A stretch of DNA of 64,000 nt from Chloroflexota bacterium (lineage in GTDB: Bacteria > Chloroflexota > Anaerolineae > Aggregatilineales > J027): positions 62,001 to 126,000 of the forward strand of contig JABFGB010000018.1 in NCBI GenBank assembly GCA_013112715.1, written 5' to 3'. How positions within the stretch are numbered: the first letter of the stretch is position 1; the number at the start of each line of letters is the position of its first letter. A program made the translations under genes and the position numbers. Shown here piece after piece: positions 8,461-18,044 of the stretch. The notes beneath the pieces were generated by a model. It was not told the origin of the DNA and ran no database searches. It saw nothing but the letters and a program-made list of their open reading frames with translations.

Positions 8461-10698
8461 CTATAGATTACTGAGCCGGCGCACTTCGATCACATCCGGG
8501 AATTGGTCAATCTTCGTGACCACCCGCAGCAGTTGACTCTTGTCGGCAACCTCCATCACCAACGAGAAAATCGCCAATGTCTTGTCGGTACTGATATTGA
8601 CATTGGTCATATTGATACCCTCCGCCGCGATGACGGCTCCAATGTCGCGCATCAATCCTTCACGATCATGAGCACGAATTTCCACCCGTGCCGAATAAAT
8701 ATGCTCTTTGGCCCGTGACCAGCGTGCCACAATTAACCGTTCTGGCTCGGTGGTATTCAAAATATTCTTGCAATCGGTACGGTGGATGGTAATGCCACTG
8801 GTTCGCGTGATAAAACCAATGATGGGATCGCCGCGCAATGGCGAACAACAGCTTGCCAATCGCACCAAGCCCCCTGACCCAAGCCCATCCACATCCACCC
8901 CAAAATCCGAAGTGCCGTTTTCTGGGACGGTGGGTTTGGACAGCATAAATTCGTCACGTTTGGCTTCTTGTTCACGCCGTTCCAATTCCAACACTTTAGC
9001 GACCACGCTGGACGCCGTAATATCACCATACCCAATCGCCGCCAGTATGTGTTCATAAGTTGGGAAATTGGTAGCATTGGGAATTTCAGATCGGGGATAC
9101 TCTTCCAGCCCCATACGCTTTAATTCGCGCTCTAGCGCTTCGCGGCCATTCGCAATATTCTTTTCACGATCTTGTTTGCGAAACCACTGGCGAATTTTTT
9201 GACGGGCGCGATGAGTCTTGACATAACCGAGGTCTTCATTTAACCAGTCAAGGCTTGGGCCACCGCGATTCGCTGTGATGATCTCGACCCGATCACCCGT
9301 TTGGAGGCGATAATCCAGCCCGACCTGTCTGCCGCCGATACGTGCCCCCCGACAGCGATTGCCAATATCGGTATGGATATGATAGGCAAAATCAATCGGT
9401 GTTGAACCCGCAGGCAGGTCAATAATGTCATTCTTGGGCGTAAACACATAAATGCGTTCGTCGGTGATGTCTTCCTTAACGGCCTGAATCGCCGAGTGGG
9501 GGTCATCTTCTTCTTGGGCCTGTTCTGCAATCCGCCGCATGTAATTGATACGTTTTTCGTAGGCGGCATCAAACCGCTGGCCCTTTTCTTTATATTTCCA
9601 ATGGGCTGCAATCCCATATTCAGCATCTTGGTGCATGTCGTGGGTGCGGATTTGTACTTCGAGGGCGCGGTTATCGTCGGCAATCACAGCGGTGTGCAAA
9701 CTTTGGTAGCCATTTTCTTTGGGGGCGGCAATGTAATCATCAAATTCACCATGAATAGGCCGCCAAAGCTGGTGGACAATTCCCAATACCTGATAACAGG
9801 TCGGCACATCCGGTACCATGACCCGCAAGGCCCGTACATCAAAAACATGCTCAAAATCTACTTCTTTGCGCTTCATCTTGCGATAAATGCTGTAGATATG
9901 TTTGGGGCGTCCGCGTACCTCGCCTTCAATCCCATGTTTCCGCAGGGCATCTTCTAGGCGCAGAATAACATATTTGATGTCTTCTTCTCGTTCATGGCGT
10001 TTGCTTGCCAGCAGTTCGGCCAATTCTTTGTAACGTTCGGGTTCCAAATAGCGGAACGATAAATCTTCGAGCTGCCATTTGATCTTGCCGATACCCAACC
10101 GATTGGCGAGTGGGGCAAAAATATCGAGCGTTTCCCGCGCATTACGAATTTGCCGATCCCGTGACAGTGACCCCAGTGTTCGCATATTGTCGAGGCGGTC
10201 AGCCAATTTGACCAAAATGACGCGGACATCGTTGCCCATCGCCATAAACATCTGGCGCAAATATTCGGCTTGCAAATCGCCTTTTTTGGCTTGGCGCATC
10301 TCACCCATTTCGGTAGGAAGCTGCTTAATCTTGGTGACGCCGTTGACCAGCAGTGCCACATCTCGCCCGAATTGTCGCTCAATATCATCCAGTGAAACCT
10401 CGGTATCCTCCACCACATCATGCAGCAGTGCCGCCGCAATAGTAGGAGGGTCCATGTTCAATTCGGCCAAAATCTCGGCTACTGCCACTGGATGCGTGAT
10501 ATACGGCTTGCCCGAATCTCGGAACTGCGTCTCATGGGCTTTAGCCGCTACAACATAGGCCTGCTCAATCAAACTGTGTTCCATTAGCGTCAAACCGGGC
10601 AGCATCGAAAAAATCCCGTTCAGGCGCTCCATATCAGGCTCTGTTTTTCGACCATTATTGAGGTCCTGATTTGCCACTACCACCGTTGACGCGCACAT
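8461..10698 (-). CDS. rel: Bifunctional (p)ppGpp synthetase/hydrolase, RelA/SpoT family
   Basis: Makes and degrades the stringent-response alarmone (p)ppGpp. The domain order is complete: the HD hydrolase (about residues 50-190, with LLHDVVEDTEV carrying the HD and ED residues), the synthetase (about 240-360, GYQSLHT), TGS (about 400-460), the helical region with a conserved zinc-finger-like LASCCSPLRGD, and a C-terminal ACT domain. The 745 residues equal a full-length Rel. Both active-site regions look intact, so bifunctionality is expected. The start ATG at 10698 has AGGGAAG five bases upstream. The first 20 residues are an extra segment before the usual beginning. A small lipoprotein gene follows directly; the AttH-like gene is divergent. 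Confidence 0.95.
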   Translation of the reverse strand: MCASTVVVANQDLNNGRKTEPDMERLNGIFSMLPGLTLMEHSLIEQAYVVAAKAHETQFRDSGKPYITHPVAVAEILAELNMDPPTIAAALLHDVVEDTEVSLDDIERQFGRDVALLVNGVTKIKQLPTEMGEMRQAKKGDLQAEYLRQMFMAMGNDVRVILVKLADRLDNMRTLGSLSRDRQIRNARETLDIFAPLANRLGIGKIKWQLEDLSFRYLEPERYKELAELLASKRHEREEDIKYVILRLEDALRKHGIEGEVRGRPKHIYSIYRKMKRKEVDFEHVFDVRALRVMVPDVPTCYQVLGIVHQLWRPIHGEFDDYIAAPKENGYQSLHTAVIADDNRALEVQIRTHDMHQDAEYGIAAHWKYKEKGQRFDAAYEKRINYMRRIAEQAQEEDDPHSAIQAVKEDITDERIYVFTPKNDIIDLPAGSTPIDFAYHIHTDIGNRCRGARIGGRQVGLDYRLQTGDRVEIITANRGGPSLDWLNEDLGYVKTHRARQKIRQWFRKQDREKNIANGREALERELKRMGLEEYPRSEIPNATNFPTYEHILAAIGYGDITASSVVAKVLELERREQEAKRDEFMLSKPTVPENGTSDFGVDVDGLGSGGLVRLASCCSPLRGDPIIGFITRTSGITIHRTDCKNILNTTEPERLIVARWSRAKEHIYSARVEIRAHDREGLMRDIGAVIAAEGINMTNVNISTDKTLAIFSLVMEVADKSQLLRVVTKIDQFPDVIEVRRLSNL

Positions 10699-10878
10699 AG
10701 CTTCCCTATACCTTCACACACCACATTGCACCGGAAGGTTTGGTGTTGAATGATAAGTATATGCGAGATTTCTTAGCATTCGCAATATTTGTCGTCAAGA
10801 CTCACTAATGTTTGGTTGTACTTTCTCAAGGCTAATGTCAGAATACCCCTATATTCATGGGCCTACAAGGAGAGACTT

Positions 10879-12003
10879 ATGCGTTGGATTCGTCAGTGTT
10901 TGATTATCTTGTATGTACTATTTTGCACAACACCCACCCTCGCTCAAGAGTCGAATCAGGGTCTCGCCAGAAATGCCCTAGATTTCCCCCGTGACCATCG
11001 CTTTCATTCTGATGACCCTGCTGTCAATGAACACTATGTTGAATGGGTGTATTTTACTGGGATCGTCCAAGACGCCGAGGGTACGCAATGGGGCTTCCAG
11101 TTCACCATTTTTTCGCGGCTTGTCCCCAGCACGACCCTAAGTGCTTACTTATATGATATGGCATTGAGCGACCTGCATACCCACCATTTTTTACATGCAC
11201 GCAAATTGGTCACGAATCCAAATGCGCTTTCATTCACAGATTCTGACTGGCAATTCCAAGATGAGCAATTATCTATCGCCTATCAAAGCGATGCTGATAC
11301 TTGGAAACTGAATTTTGAGGGAGATGCAAACGACGTTGCCACTAGGTCTACTGTTCCCTTAAGTGTGCATTTGCGAGCCATCAACGACCAGTACGATTAT
11401 GTGGTACATAGCGGCGACGGCTTACACCCAATGGGTAGTGATTGTGTAGGCGACAAGACCACGCTGGACGGCTATACCTATTATTATTCGCACCCAGCCC
11501 TATCCACCATTGGCAGCATCACTTTAGACAACACAACGGCCCAAGTCAGTGGTGCGACGTGGTTTGACCATCAATGGGGTAATTTTTCGGCCTGTCCGTT
11601 GGCATGGAATTGGTTCAGTCTACGTTTCAATGATGGGCGCTATATTATGCTGTTCCAACTACTTGACTCAACTGGAACGCCTTTGCGCACCCTGTTAGGG
11701 GCAACTTATATTGATGCCGAGGGCCAAGTCACATTCTGGCCTACCGAGGGTGCCGTCACAATCACCCCCCTGCGCACATGGACAAACCCACGTACCCATG
11801 TCGAATTTACACTCGGCTGGCGTTTAGATACTCCGATTGGCAGTCTCGATGTTGAGTCGGTCTTTGACGACCAAACCCCTGACCAAATGGAGGGATTACC
11901 CTACTATTGGGAAGGGGTCATTACTATTCGAGATAACGGAACGGCAGGCACACCGGTTGGGGCTGGGTATTTGGAGGTTGTACCAGCCCCAATTCCACAA
12001 TAA
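10879..12003 (+). CDS. Exported AttH/CrtC-like lipocalin-fold protein
   Basis: Begins with a Sec signal peptide (MRWIRQCLIILYVLF, cleavage near TLAQ). The mature part shows the two halves of the AttH/carotenoid 1,2-hydratase family. The first has EWVYFTG and GFQFTIFSR; the second has WFDHQWGNF, where His and Asp are conserved. Known members hydrate carotenoids or act in unknown ways on lipophilic substrates, and here the protein is probably extracytoplasmic. I choose ATG 10879 because AAGGAG lies seven bases upstream (10867-10872); an open frame extends 90 bases further upstream but lacks a signal. It is divergent from rel. No carotenoid genes are nearby, so the substrate is open. Confidence 0.8.
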   Translation: MRWIRQCLIILYVLFCTTPTLAQESNQGLARNALDFPRDHRFHSDDPAVNEHYVEWVYFTGIVQDAEGTQWGFQFTIFSRLVPSTTLSAYLYDMALSDLHTHHFLHARKLVTNPNALSFTDSDWQFQDEQLSIAYQSDADTWKLNFEGDANDVATRSTVPLSVHLRAINDQYDYVVHSGDGLHPMGSDCVGDKTTLDGYTYYYSHPALSTIGSITLDNTTAQVSGATWFDHQWGNFSACPLAWNWFSLRFNDGRYIMLFQLLDSTGTPLRTLLGATYIDAEGQVTFWPTEGAVTITPLRTWTNPRTHVEFTLGWRLDTPIGSLDVESVFDDQTPDQMEGLPYYWEGVITIRDNGTAGTPVGAGYLEVVPAPIPQ

Positions 12004-12102
12004 TCACCATATTAGAATATTAGAAATATATACAGCAGATTTGGCAAATTTAGGGCGATGATATTTAATCTATAAAAAAGTCAATTTTGGAGGGGAGTAA
12101 CC

Positions 12103-12711
12103 ATGTCAGACGGACAAAAAAACTGCCTCACACTCATCATTGCCCTCATCATTATTGCCGTGTTTGGTATTGCCATTTTTTTTATCCTACAAAAGCAAAA
12201 GGAAGAAAAACTTAAAGCCGCACTGGGCGAGGAAACATTTGCCCAATGCACGACACTAGGCGGTGGAAACGCCAACCTCAGCAATTTCCCCACCACGCAA
12301 GGCCCCTTCAAGAGTGTCGTGATTGGTTTAGGGGAAAACGATTTACACGAGTGGCATGAAGTTCTACCGGAAGAAACGAAAGCCGAAACCAGTGCCGAGT
12401 TATCGTTGATCTTTTGTGTAGGGGAGGTTGAAAAACAGGTCATCGAAGAGTGCCCTTATTATCGGGAAGACGGCAGTCTTATCTTTGCGGTTCAGCGCTT
12501 CCAGCCTTATAAACTCGTGGCCGTATTTAATGCCACCACGCACCGCCGGATTGCCGACGTACATGTGATGGGCGGTATCCCCCAAGCCTGTGAAGATTAT
12601 CGCTACGACCAACAAGGCAGTGTCACAGCCTATAATGGCAGTGAACCCGATGCCAATACTTTTCTGCGGGCCATTTGGGAATATATCTATCGGGATACCT
12701 CGCGGCGTTAG
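12103..12711 (+). CDS. Membrane-anchored protein of unknown function
   Basis: Residues 8-30 form one strong membrane helix (LTLIIALIIIAVFGIAIFF) after a short polar N-terminus. The remaining 170 residues are soluble and probably outside, with several cysteines. No domain is recognised. The ribosome site GGAGGGGAG just before ATG 12103 is strong, which supports the gene. It lies between the AttH-like protein and a peptide-binding protein on the same strand, about 100 bases from each, so it is probably a separate unit. Confidence 0.7.
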   Translation: MSDGQKNCLTLIIALIIIAVFGIAIFFILQKQKEEKLKAALGEETFAQCTTLGGGNANLSNFPTTQGPFKSVVIGLGENDLHEWHEVLPEETKAETSAELSLIFCVGEVEKQVIEECPYYREDGSLIFAVQRFQPYKLVAVFNATTHRRIADVHVMGGIPQACEDYRYDQQGSVTAYNGSEPDANTFLRAIWEYIYRDTSRR

Positions 12712-12803
12712 GAAACACAGCCTTCAGATTTTCGATCTAAACGGGACGCTTGCTTGTATATATACTTAAGCCCGTACATAAGAATCTACTTGCAGGAGTC
12801 CCT

Positions 12804-14384
12804 ATGTTGTTAAACCGAAAATTACTCGCGGTGGCACTTTGCATCGCCGTCTGTGTGATGGCTCTCCCCCGACACCCAATATCTGTATCCCACGCACAGG
12901 ACAGCACCATCACCATCGGTACCACCGACTTACCCCTAACGCTTGACCCCGCTGAAGCCACCACGTATGTTTCATGGGAAGTGTTAAGCCACATCTACAC
13001 AGGATTGACCCGACAAATCCCCGACAGCACGGATTATGAACTGGCGGTTGCGGCGACCCATACCGTCAGCGAAGATGGCCTAACCCACACCTTCACCATC
13101 CGCGATGATGCGACCTTCACCGATGGCACACCCATTACCGCCGATACCTTTGCCTACAGCATCAACCGCGTCATCACCCTTGATGAAGAAGCCTTTGACT
13201 TGCTGGATGGGATTGTCACGTCTGTGTCAGTAGATGAAAATGGCGCGTTGGTCTTTCAACTCACCCGCCCGATTCCCTATTTTCTTGGGCTTGTTTCGCT
13301 CCCTCCCTTCTTCGCCGTCAAAGAAAGTGATTTCCCCGCCAACAACCTCAACCAATTTCCAACAACTTTGACAGGCAACGGTGTCTATTTATTTGATTCA
13401 TGGAACCCCGGCGACAGCATTACTCTAAAAGCTAATCCTGATTTTCAATATGGGCCAGTCGCCAAAACCGATACCATTGTGCTGCGTCGCTACATCTCCA
13501 GTTTTGAATTGAGCCAAGCCCTAGAGACTCGTGCGATTGATCTGGTCTGGCGTGACATGCTGCTGCCCGACGCCATTGAAACGGCCCAAAATAACGCTTC
13601 ATTCCGATTGGAACATGTTCCCAGCGCCCGGATGTGGTATGTCTACATGGTGCGCCGCTTCGACTATATGGACGATCCCGTTGTGCGCGAAAGTTTCCTA
13701 CTGGGTATCAATCGTGAGCGCGTAACCCAAGAGTATTTTCAGGGGTATCTGACACCTGCCTATAGCCTTGTGCCAGCGCTATTTAGTGATGCCTATAATC
13801 CACTGTGGCAAACAACCCCCGACGCCACTCTGATAGACCGCAAATTGCGCGATGCGGGCTATCGTGAGGCTAATATCAGCCGTGCCCAGATTAACCTCAT
13901 CACCTCTCAATCCGTCTATGGCGATTATTATGTGGATGCCCTAAACGACCTGACCAAAGATTTTATTCCTGTGCGTGTAATTGCTATCAACATCACGACA
14001 GGGCAAAACCTTGAACAGCGCGGCGTTTTTGCAGAGGCTGTCCAACATGGGGACGCCCCAACGTCGGTGTTTGCCCTCTCGCCTGTAATTGCCCATCCAG
14101 ATTACTACTTGCGTGCCCTGCTCCATTCCAACGGACTGTTGGCGCGTGGGGGTGAATTTGGTAATGCCGATATAGATGCCCTGCTCAATCAGGCCGCTTT
14201 AGAAACTGACCCCACTGTGCAGGCGGAGCTTTATCGTCAGGCGCAAACGCTGATTCAGCCCGAAAATATCATTGCTCCATTGTGGGAAGATACGCTCACG
14301 GTACTCACTTGGAATGACATCGGGGGCATTACCATCGAGCCGAATTTCTTCCTCCATTACGACCTGCTCACCCGCGAACAATAA
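12804..14384 (+). CDS. Peptide/nickel-type ABC transporter solute-binding protein (SBP family 5)
   Basis: An extracytoplasmic binding protein of the oligopeptide/dipeptide type. A signal peptide lies at the start (MLLNRKLLAVALCIAVCVMA, cleavage near SHAQDS). The family signature follows: LTLDPAEATTY, then TFTIRDDATFTDGTPITADTF, and the later GNGVYLFDSW segment. Length (526 residues) is normal. No lipobox is visible, so it may be released or held by the permease. ATG 12804 has GCAGGAG seven bases upstream and starts the signal peptide correctly. The matching permease and ATPase genes are not in the window, so it is an orphan or serves a distant transporter. Confidence 0.88.
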   Translation: MLLNRKLLAVALCIAVCVMALPRHPISVSHAQDSTITIGTTDLPLTLDPAEATTYVSWEVLSHIYTGLTRQIPDSTDYELAVAATHTVSEDGLTHTFTIRDDATFTDGTPITADTFAYSINRVITLDEEAFDLLDGIVTSVSVDENGALVFQLTRPIPYFLGLVSLPPFFAVKESDFPANNLNQFPTTLTGNGVYLFDSWNPGDSITLKANPDFQYGPVAKTDTIVLRRYISSFELSQALETRAIDLVWRDMLLPDAIETAQNNASFRLEHVPSARMWYVYMVRRFDYMDDPVVRESFLLGINRERVTQEYFQGYLTPAYSLVPALFSDAYNPLWQTTPDATLIDRKLRDAGYREANISRAQINLITSQSVYGDYYVDALNDLTKDFIPVRVIAINITTGQNLEQRGVFAEAVQHGDAPTSVFALSPVIAHPDYYLRALLHSNGLLARGGEFGNADIDALLNQAALETDPTVQAELYRQAQTLIQPENIIAPLWEDTLTVLTWNDIGGITIEPNFFLHYDLLTREQ

Positions 14385-14407
14385 TTAGAGGGGGGTAAAT
14401 ATGCCCC

Positions 14408-14869
14408 CTACTCACTCACCACGATGGTCACTGCGGTTGCTTCCCCATTCTTGATGCGCCATGCGGTCATGACCATCCCATTGATAGTCGGGGGTCTCTC
14501 GGCTGTCCATTCGGCATAGATCGCCGGACACACAATCAAAAATATGACATCAGGGTAAGCGCATTCTCGTATATCCGTCTCCGAAGGCCGGTCCATTCCC
14601 TGCGGGTGGCTGTGAAAGATGCCTATGGTATCGAGGTCCGCTTTGGCAAAACGGGTCATGGCCTGAACTTGGGCACGCGGTTCCATCAAAAAAGTGGCTT
14701 CGGGTTGGGTAGCAATATTGGGGATGGAAATGACCTGTTCACCAAATGCCGCCCTATCAAATGGCTTCCAGCGCCCTCCGATCAGTCCACATACTTCGGC
14801 GCTTGATTGAGCGGCGGCATGGTTGCAAATTTCTGTATAGGCCCCCAGAGTGAGGTAGAAATTCGTCAT
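14408..14869 (-). CDS. JAMM/MPN zinc isopeptidase-like protein
   Basis: A 153-residue single-domain JAB/MPN protein. The catalytic JAMM motif is complete: Glu in AEVCGLIGG and HSHPQGMDRPSETD, giving His-x-His and the Ser/Asp that bind zinc and water. Bacterial members remove C-terminal peptides from ubiquitin-like sulfur carriers or act on cysteine-related substrates. No such partner is seen here. It is transcribed away from the P-type ATPase gene, with a shared 149-base intergenic region, and converges on the peptide-binding protein gene. Confidence 0.85.
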   Translation of the reverse strand: MTNFYLTLGAYTEICNHAAAQSSAEVCGLIGGRWKPFDRAAFGEQVISIPNIATQPEATFLMEPRAQVQAMTRFAKADLDTIGIFHSHPQGMDRPSETDIRECAYPDVIFLIVCPAIYAEWTAERPPTINGMVMTAWRIKNGEATAVTIVVSE

Positions 14870-14930
14870 AGTCTTTCGTGCTTTTCGGTCTCCCTCACCA
14901 AATGCTGATGGAATTTTTATAGGCGTACAT

Positions 14931-14976
14931 TATAATAAATTACACAAGTAAAATGTGAATTTAACCACAGTTAAAT
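14931..14976 (+). promoter_or_regulatory. Probable -10 box and palindromic operator upstream of the metal ATPase
   Basis: TATAAT lies at 14931-14936; no good -35 is seen. Further down is a perfect dyad of 7-bp arms, ATTTAAC (14959-14965) and GTTAAAT (14970-14976), with a 4-base centre, 42 bases before the ATPase start. Dyads of this kind suit a metal-responsive repressor. The regulator itself is not in the window. Confidence 0.45.
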
Positions 14977-15018
14977 TTCACTGATAATCTAGAGACCACC
15001 GCATGGAAAGGAATCCAA

Positions 15019-17007
15019 ATGGCTCAATCTACCCTCCAAACCAGTGCCCCTGCTGAAAGGGTCGAGCCGATTGAAAAGGCCATTCCCAAAACACATACCT
15101 CACCGCAAAGGCATTTCACGCGGCTTATTGCTAACGTTGAACCAATCCTTGTGGTCATCACGGCCCTTGCCATCGTAACCAGCATGGCACTGGAACAGCT
15201 TGAAATGCCCACATGGACAATCCTTACCGCCAATGTCATCAGCTATTTGGCGGGTGGTTATTTTGGTGTGCAGGCCGGATTCCAGAGTCTGTTGCACAAA
15301 GAAATCAACGTTGACCTCTTGATGGTACTGGCAGCGGCGGGCGCGGCATTGGTAGATCAATGGCATGAGGGCGCGATTTTGCTGTTTCTCTTTAGCCTTT
15401 CCAATGTGCTGCAAGACTATGCAATGGGTCGCAGCCGCAAAGCCATCCAAAGTCTGCTCGATCTCCGGCCCGATACCGCTACAATTCGGCGCGATGACCG
15501 TTTGGTTGAAGTGCCTGTTGAAGAACTGCGTCATGGCGATGTGGTCATTTTGCAACCGGGGGAACGTATTCCAGTAGATGGTCGCGTAATTCGCGGCTCG
15601 GCCAGTGTGAATCAGGCCAGCATCACGGGCGAATCTGTCCCGGTACTTAAACAAGTTGGAGATGAGGTTTTTGCCGGAACCATCAACGAAAATGGCGCAC
15701 TGGACATTGAAGTAACCCGCCTATCGTCCGAAAGCACTCTCTCACGCATTATTCAAATGGTCGAAAATGCGCAGGCCAATAAAGCCAATACCCAAACGGC
15801 TCTCGACAAATTTGAGCAGTATTACGCGATGGTCGTCATCGGTGCTACTCTGCTTTTGATTTTCCTGCCACCCCTTCTGACGAATGTGGATTTTAATGAC
15901 AATTTCTATCGGGCGATGGTTGTGATGGTGGTCGCTTCGCCCTGTGCATTGGTTATCAGTACCCCCGCCAGCATCCTTTCAGCCATTGCGAATGGGGCAC
16001 GGCATGGGGTCTTGTTTAAAGGCGGCGCACATCTGGAAAACATGGCCCAGATTAAGGTGGTTGCCTTTGATAAGACCGGTACGATTACGACAGGTAAGCC
16101 TGTAGTGACCGACATTGTGGTGCTTAACGGCCTGTCCGAAAATGACCTCCTCAAATTGACCGCCTCCGCCGAAGCCCGTTCAGAGCATCCACTCGCCAAT
16201 GCGGTGGTCAAGGCCGCCAACGAGCGCCAATTGAGCCTTGTCGAGCCTGAAATTTTTGAGGCTGTGCCGGGTCGTGGTATCCGCGCCACTATCGAGGGCA
16301 AAGACCTGCTCGTCGGCTCAGAGCGTCTCTTTGATGAAGGCGGCATTGTTATTCCCGATTCCATCCGCCAGCAGCAAGAGGGATTTTATCAAAACGGCAA
16401 GACGGCACTCCTTGTGTATCAACAACCTGAGCATTGGTTAGGTATTGTCGCCATTGCCGACACCGCCCGCCCCGAAGCCAAACGTGCCCTAGAAGCCCTA
16501 CACCATGTCGGCATTCAGAAAATCGCTATGTTGACTGGGGACAATCCTCAAGTTGCGGCAGCCATCGCGGGAAGTACCGGAATTGATGCCCCCTACGCCA
16601 ATTTGATGCCAGAGGACAAGGTAACGGTTCTCAACGAACTTGCCGCCGCATATGGCCCGGTGGCAATGGTCGGTGATGGTGTGAACGATGCCCCCGCCCT
16701 CGCAACCGCCTCGCTCGGTATTGCGATGGGGGCAGCGGGTACAGATGTCGCGTTAGAAACTGCCGATGTCGTGCTTATGTCCAGCGACCTCTCAAAAATT
16801 CCGTATGCGATTGCCCTTAGTAAACGTGCTAGACGTATCGTGATCCAGAATCTCACATTCAGTATGTCAGTGATTGTTGTATTGGTGATTAGTGCCCTCC
16901 TGCCCTTTATCCGACTGCCTTTACCATTAGGCGTCGTGGGTCACGAAGGCAGTACGGTCATTGTGGTGCTCAACGGCTTACGACTGTTAGCGTTTCGACC
17001 AGAGTAA
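15019..17007 (+). CDS. P1B-4-type heavy-metal-exporting ATPase (Co/Zn/Fe class)
   Basis: A complete P-type ATPase in the membrane: TGES (actuator), the intramembrane SPCAL in place of the CPC found in Cu and Cd/Zn pumps, the phosphorylation site DKTGT, the HP pair (SEHPLAN) and GDGVNDAP. The C-terminal helix carries HEGST. SPC together with HEG(G/S)T is the published signature of the P1B-4 group, which exports Co, Zn or ferrous iron. No N-terminal metal-binding HMA domain is present, which also fits P1B-4. Length is 662 residues. The metallo-beta-lactamase-fold gene begins six bases after its stop, forming an operon. Confidence 0.92.
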   Translation: MAQSTLQTSAPAERVEPIEKAIPKTHTSPQRHFTRLIANVEPILVVITALAIVTSMALEQLEMPTWTILTANVISYLAGGYFGVQAGFQSLLHKEINVDLLMVLAAAGAALVDQWHEGAILLFLFSLSNVLQDYAMGRSRKAIQSLLDLRPDTATIRRDDRLVEVPVEELRHGDVVILQPGERIPVDGRVIRGSASVNQASITGESVPVLKQVGDEVFAGTINENGALDIEVTRLSSESTLSRIIQMVENAQANKANTQTALDKFEQYYAMVVIGATLLLIFLPPLLTNVDFNDNFYRAMVVMVVASPCALVISTPASILSAIANGARHGVLFKGGAHLENMAQIKVVAFDKTGTITTGKPVVTDIVVLNGLSENDLLKLTASAEARSEHPLANAVVKAANERQLSLVEPEIFEAVPGRGIRATIEGKDLLVGSERLFDEGGIVIPDSIRQQQEGFYQNGKTALLVYQQPEHWLGIVAIADTARPEAKRALEALHHVGIQKIAMLTGDNPQVAAAIAGSTGIDAPYANLMPEDKVTVLNELAAAYGPVAMVGDGVNDAPALATASLGIAMGAAGTDVALETADVVLMSSDLSKIPYAIALSKRARRIVIQNLTFSMSVIVVLVISALLPFIRLPLPLGVVGHEGSTVIVVLNGLRLLAFRPE

Positions 17008-17013
17008 GCCACT

Positions 17014-17700
17014 GTGCAACAGTATCAATGGCAAATTCTGCAATTAGGGGGTCTGCCGCTACGTCCTGATGGGTCGTATGAAGAGCAGACTCTCTACTGC
17101 TGTACCTCCACACTCGTGTGGCCCGCCGACTCAGCACCTTCCCCCCACAACACCCTGCTCACCGACCCCTGTTTAATTGGGCCGGATTATCGAACCAGCA
17201 TCAAAACCTTAGAGGCTATCGGGCATCAAATACCCCACATCGGGCAATATTTTGTGACACATCCCCACTTCGACCATGTACCTGCCTATGCGACACCAGA
17301 GCATTCCCTAGTCGGCAAGCCCTTTTTCCCTACTGATAATTCTCTCCGTCTCGTTCACTGCCCCGGTCATGAAGCCATGCTTCGGGCAATCACCTTTCAC
17401 GATACGGAAGATCGGCACGTATGGATTGTAGGCGACGCGGTATTAAACGAAGTATGGTTGCGGGCATGGGGCTATTATTGGCCCAATGGCTACTCCCCCA
17501 GCGAAGTCGCTGAGACATGGCGCAGTGTTGCCAACATCTGTGCCGAAGCAGACATCATCATTCCGGGGCACGGAGAGGCGATCATTGTCACTCAAGAACT
17601 TTTGGAAACTCTGATTCAGGGTTTTCCCCAAGCCAGTTATGCCGCTGCCTGCCCCGAAGTCGCTGAAGTTCTGGCAGTTAGATTAAGCAAATTCAAATAG
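17014..17700 (+). CDS. Metallo-beta-lactamase-fold hydrolase
   Basis: A metal-dependent hydrolase of the MBL superfamily. THPHFDHV gives the HxHxDH motif. It is followed by a His in HCPGH, the bridging Asp in VGDAV and IIPGHGE, so all five metal-binding regions are there. It is 228 residues long and starts with GTG at 17014, six bases after the metal-pump stop, so translation is probably coupled. The substrate cannot be predicted; glyoxalase II-like and quorum-quenching lactonase-like proteins share this pattern. The operon link to a metal exporter hints at metal supply or stress. Confidence 0.8.
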   Translation: MQQYQWQILQLGGLPLRPDGSYEEQTLYCCTSTLVWPADSAPSPHNTLLTDPCLIGPDYRTSIKTLEAIGHQIPHIGQYFVTHPHFDHVPAYATPEHSLVGKPFFPTDNSLRLVHCPGHEAMLRAITFHDTEDRHVWIVGDAVLNEVWLRAWGYYWPNGYSPSEVAETWRSVANICAEADIIIPGHGEAIIVTQELLETLIQGFPQASYAAACPEVAEVLAVRLSKFK

Positions 17701-17750
17701 GGTCAATGCTACAATAGGAATTGGCGTCCTTGTGGTGGAGAATATGACAA

Positions 17751-18044
17751 ATGCCCCCATTCATCGCACTTGCCCTAATCCTGTTGGTCATCACCCCGCC
17801 ATGTTATGGCATCTTGGTCATTTTGCTTGATACGCAAACGCCCCCACGCCAACGCACTACACGCGCCGTCGGAGGGGCGATCTTATTTAAATCGGCAGGC
17901 GTGGGCAGCCTGATGTTTATGACAGTTGCCAGCCAAGCGCAGTTGGTCTACATCCTGCCCACTCTCTTGGTTTTCCTAACCATACTTGCTGTGACACGCA
18001 TTATGCAGCTTGAATTCAAGCGGGACTTTGAACTGAAAAGCTAA
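17751..18044 (+). CDS. Small two- to three-helix membrane protein
   Basis: A 97-residue, strongly hydrophobic protein with a first helix at 4-26, a Pro/Arg-rich cytoplasmic loop (TQTPPRQRTTR) and two further helices around 40-85. It ends in a charged tail (LEFKRDFELKS). No family is recognised. It follows the MBL gene by 50 bases and its stop overlaps the obgE stop by four bases on the opposite strand. Confidence 0.6.
   Translation: MPPFIALALILLVITPPCYGILVILLDTQTPPRQRTTRAVGGAILFKSAGVGSLMFMTVASQAQLVYILPTLLVFLTILAVTRIMQLEFKRDFELKS

Noticed and set aside
14388..14410. Terminator between the peptide-binding protein and the JAMM gene
   Set aside because: A five-pair G/C stem exists but has no T-run on either strand and overlaps the JAMM stop codon.
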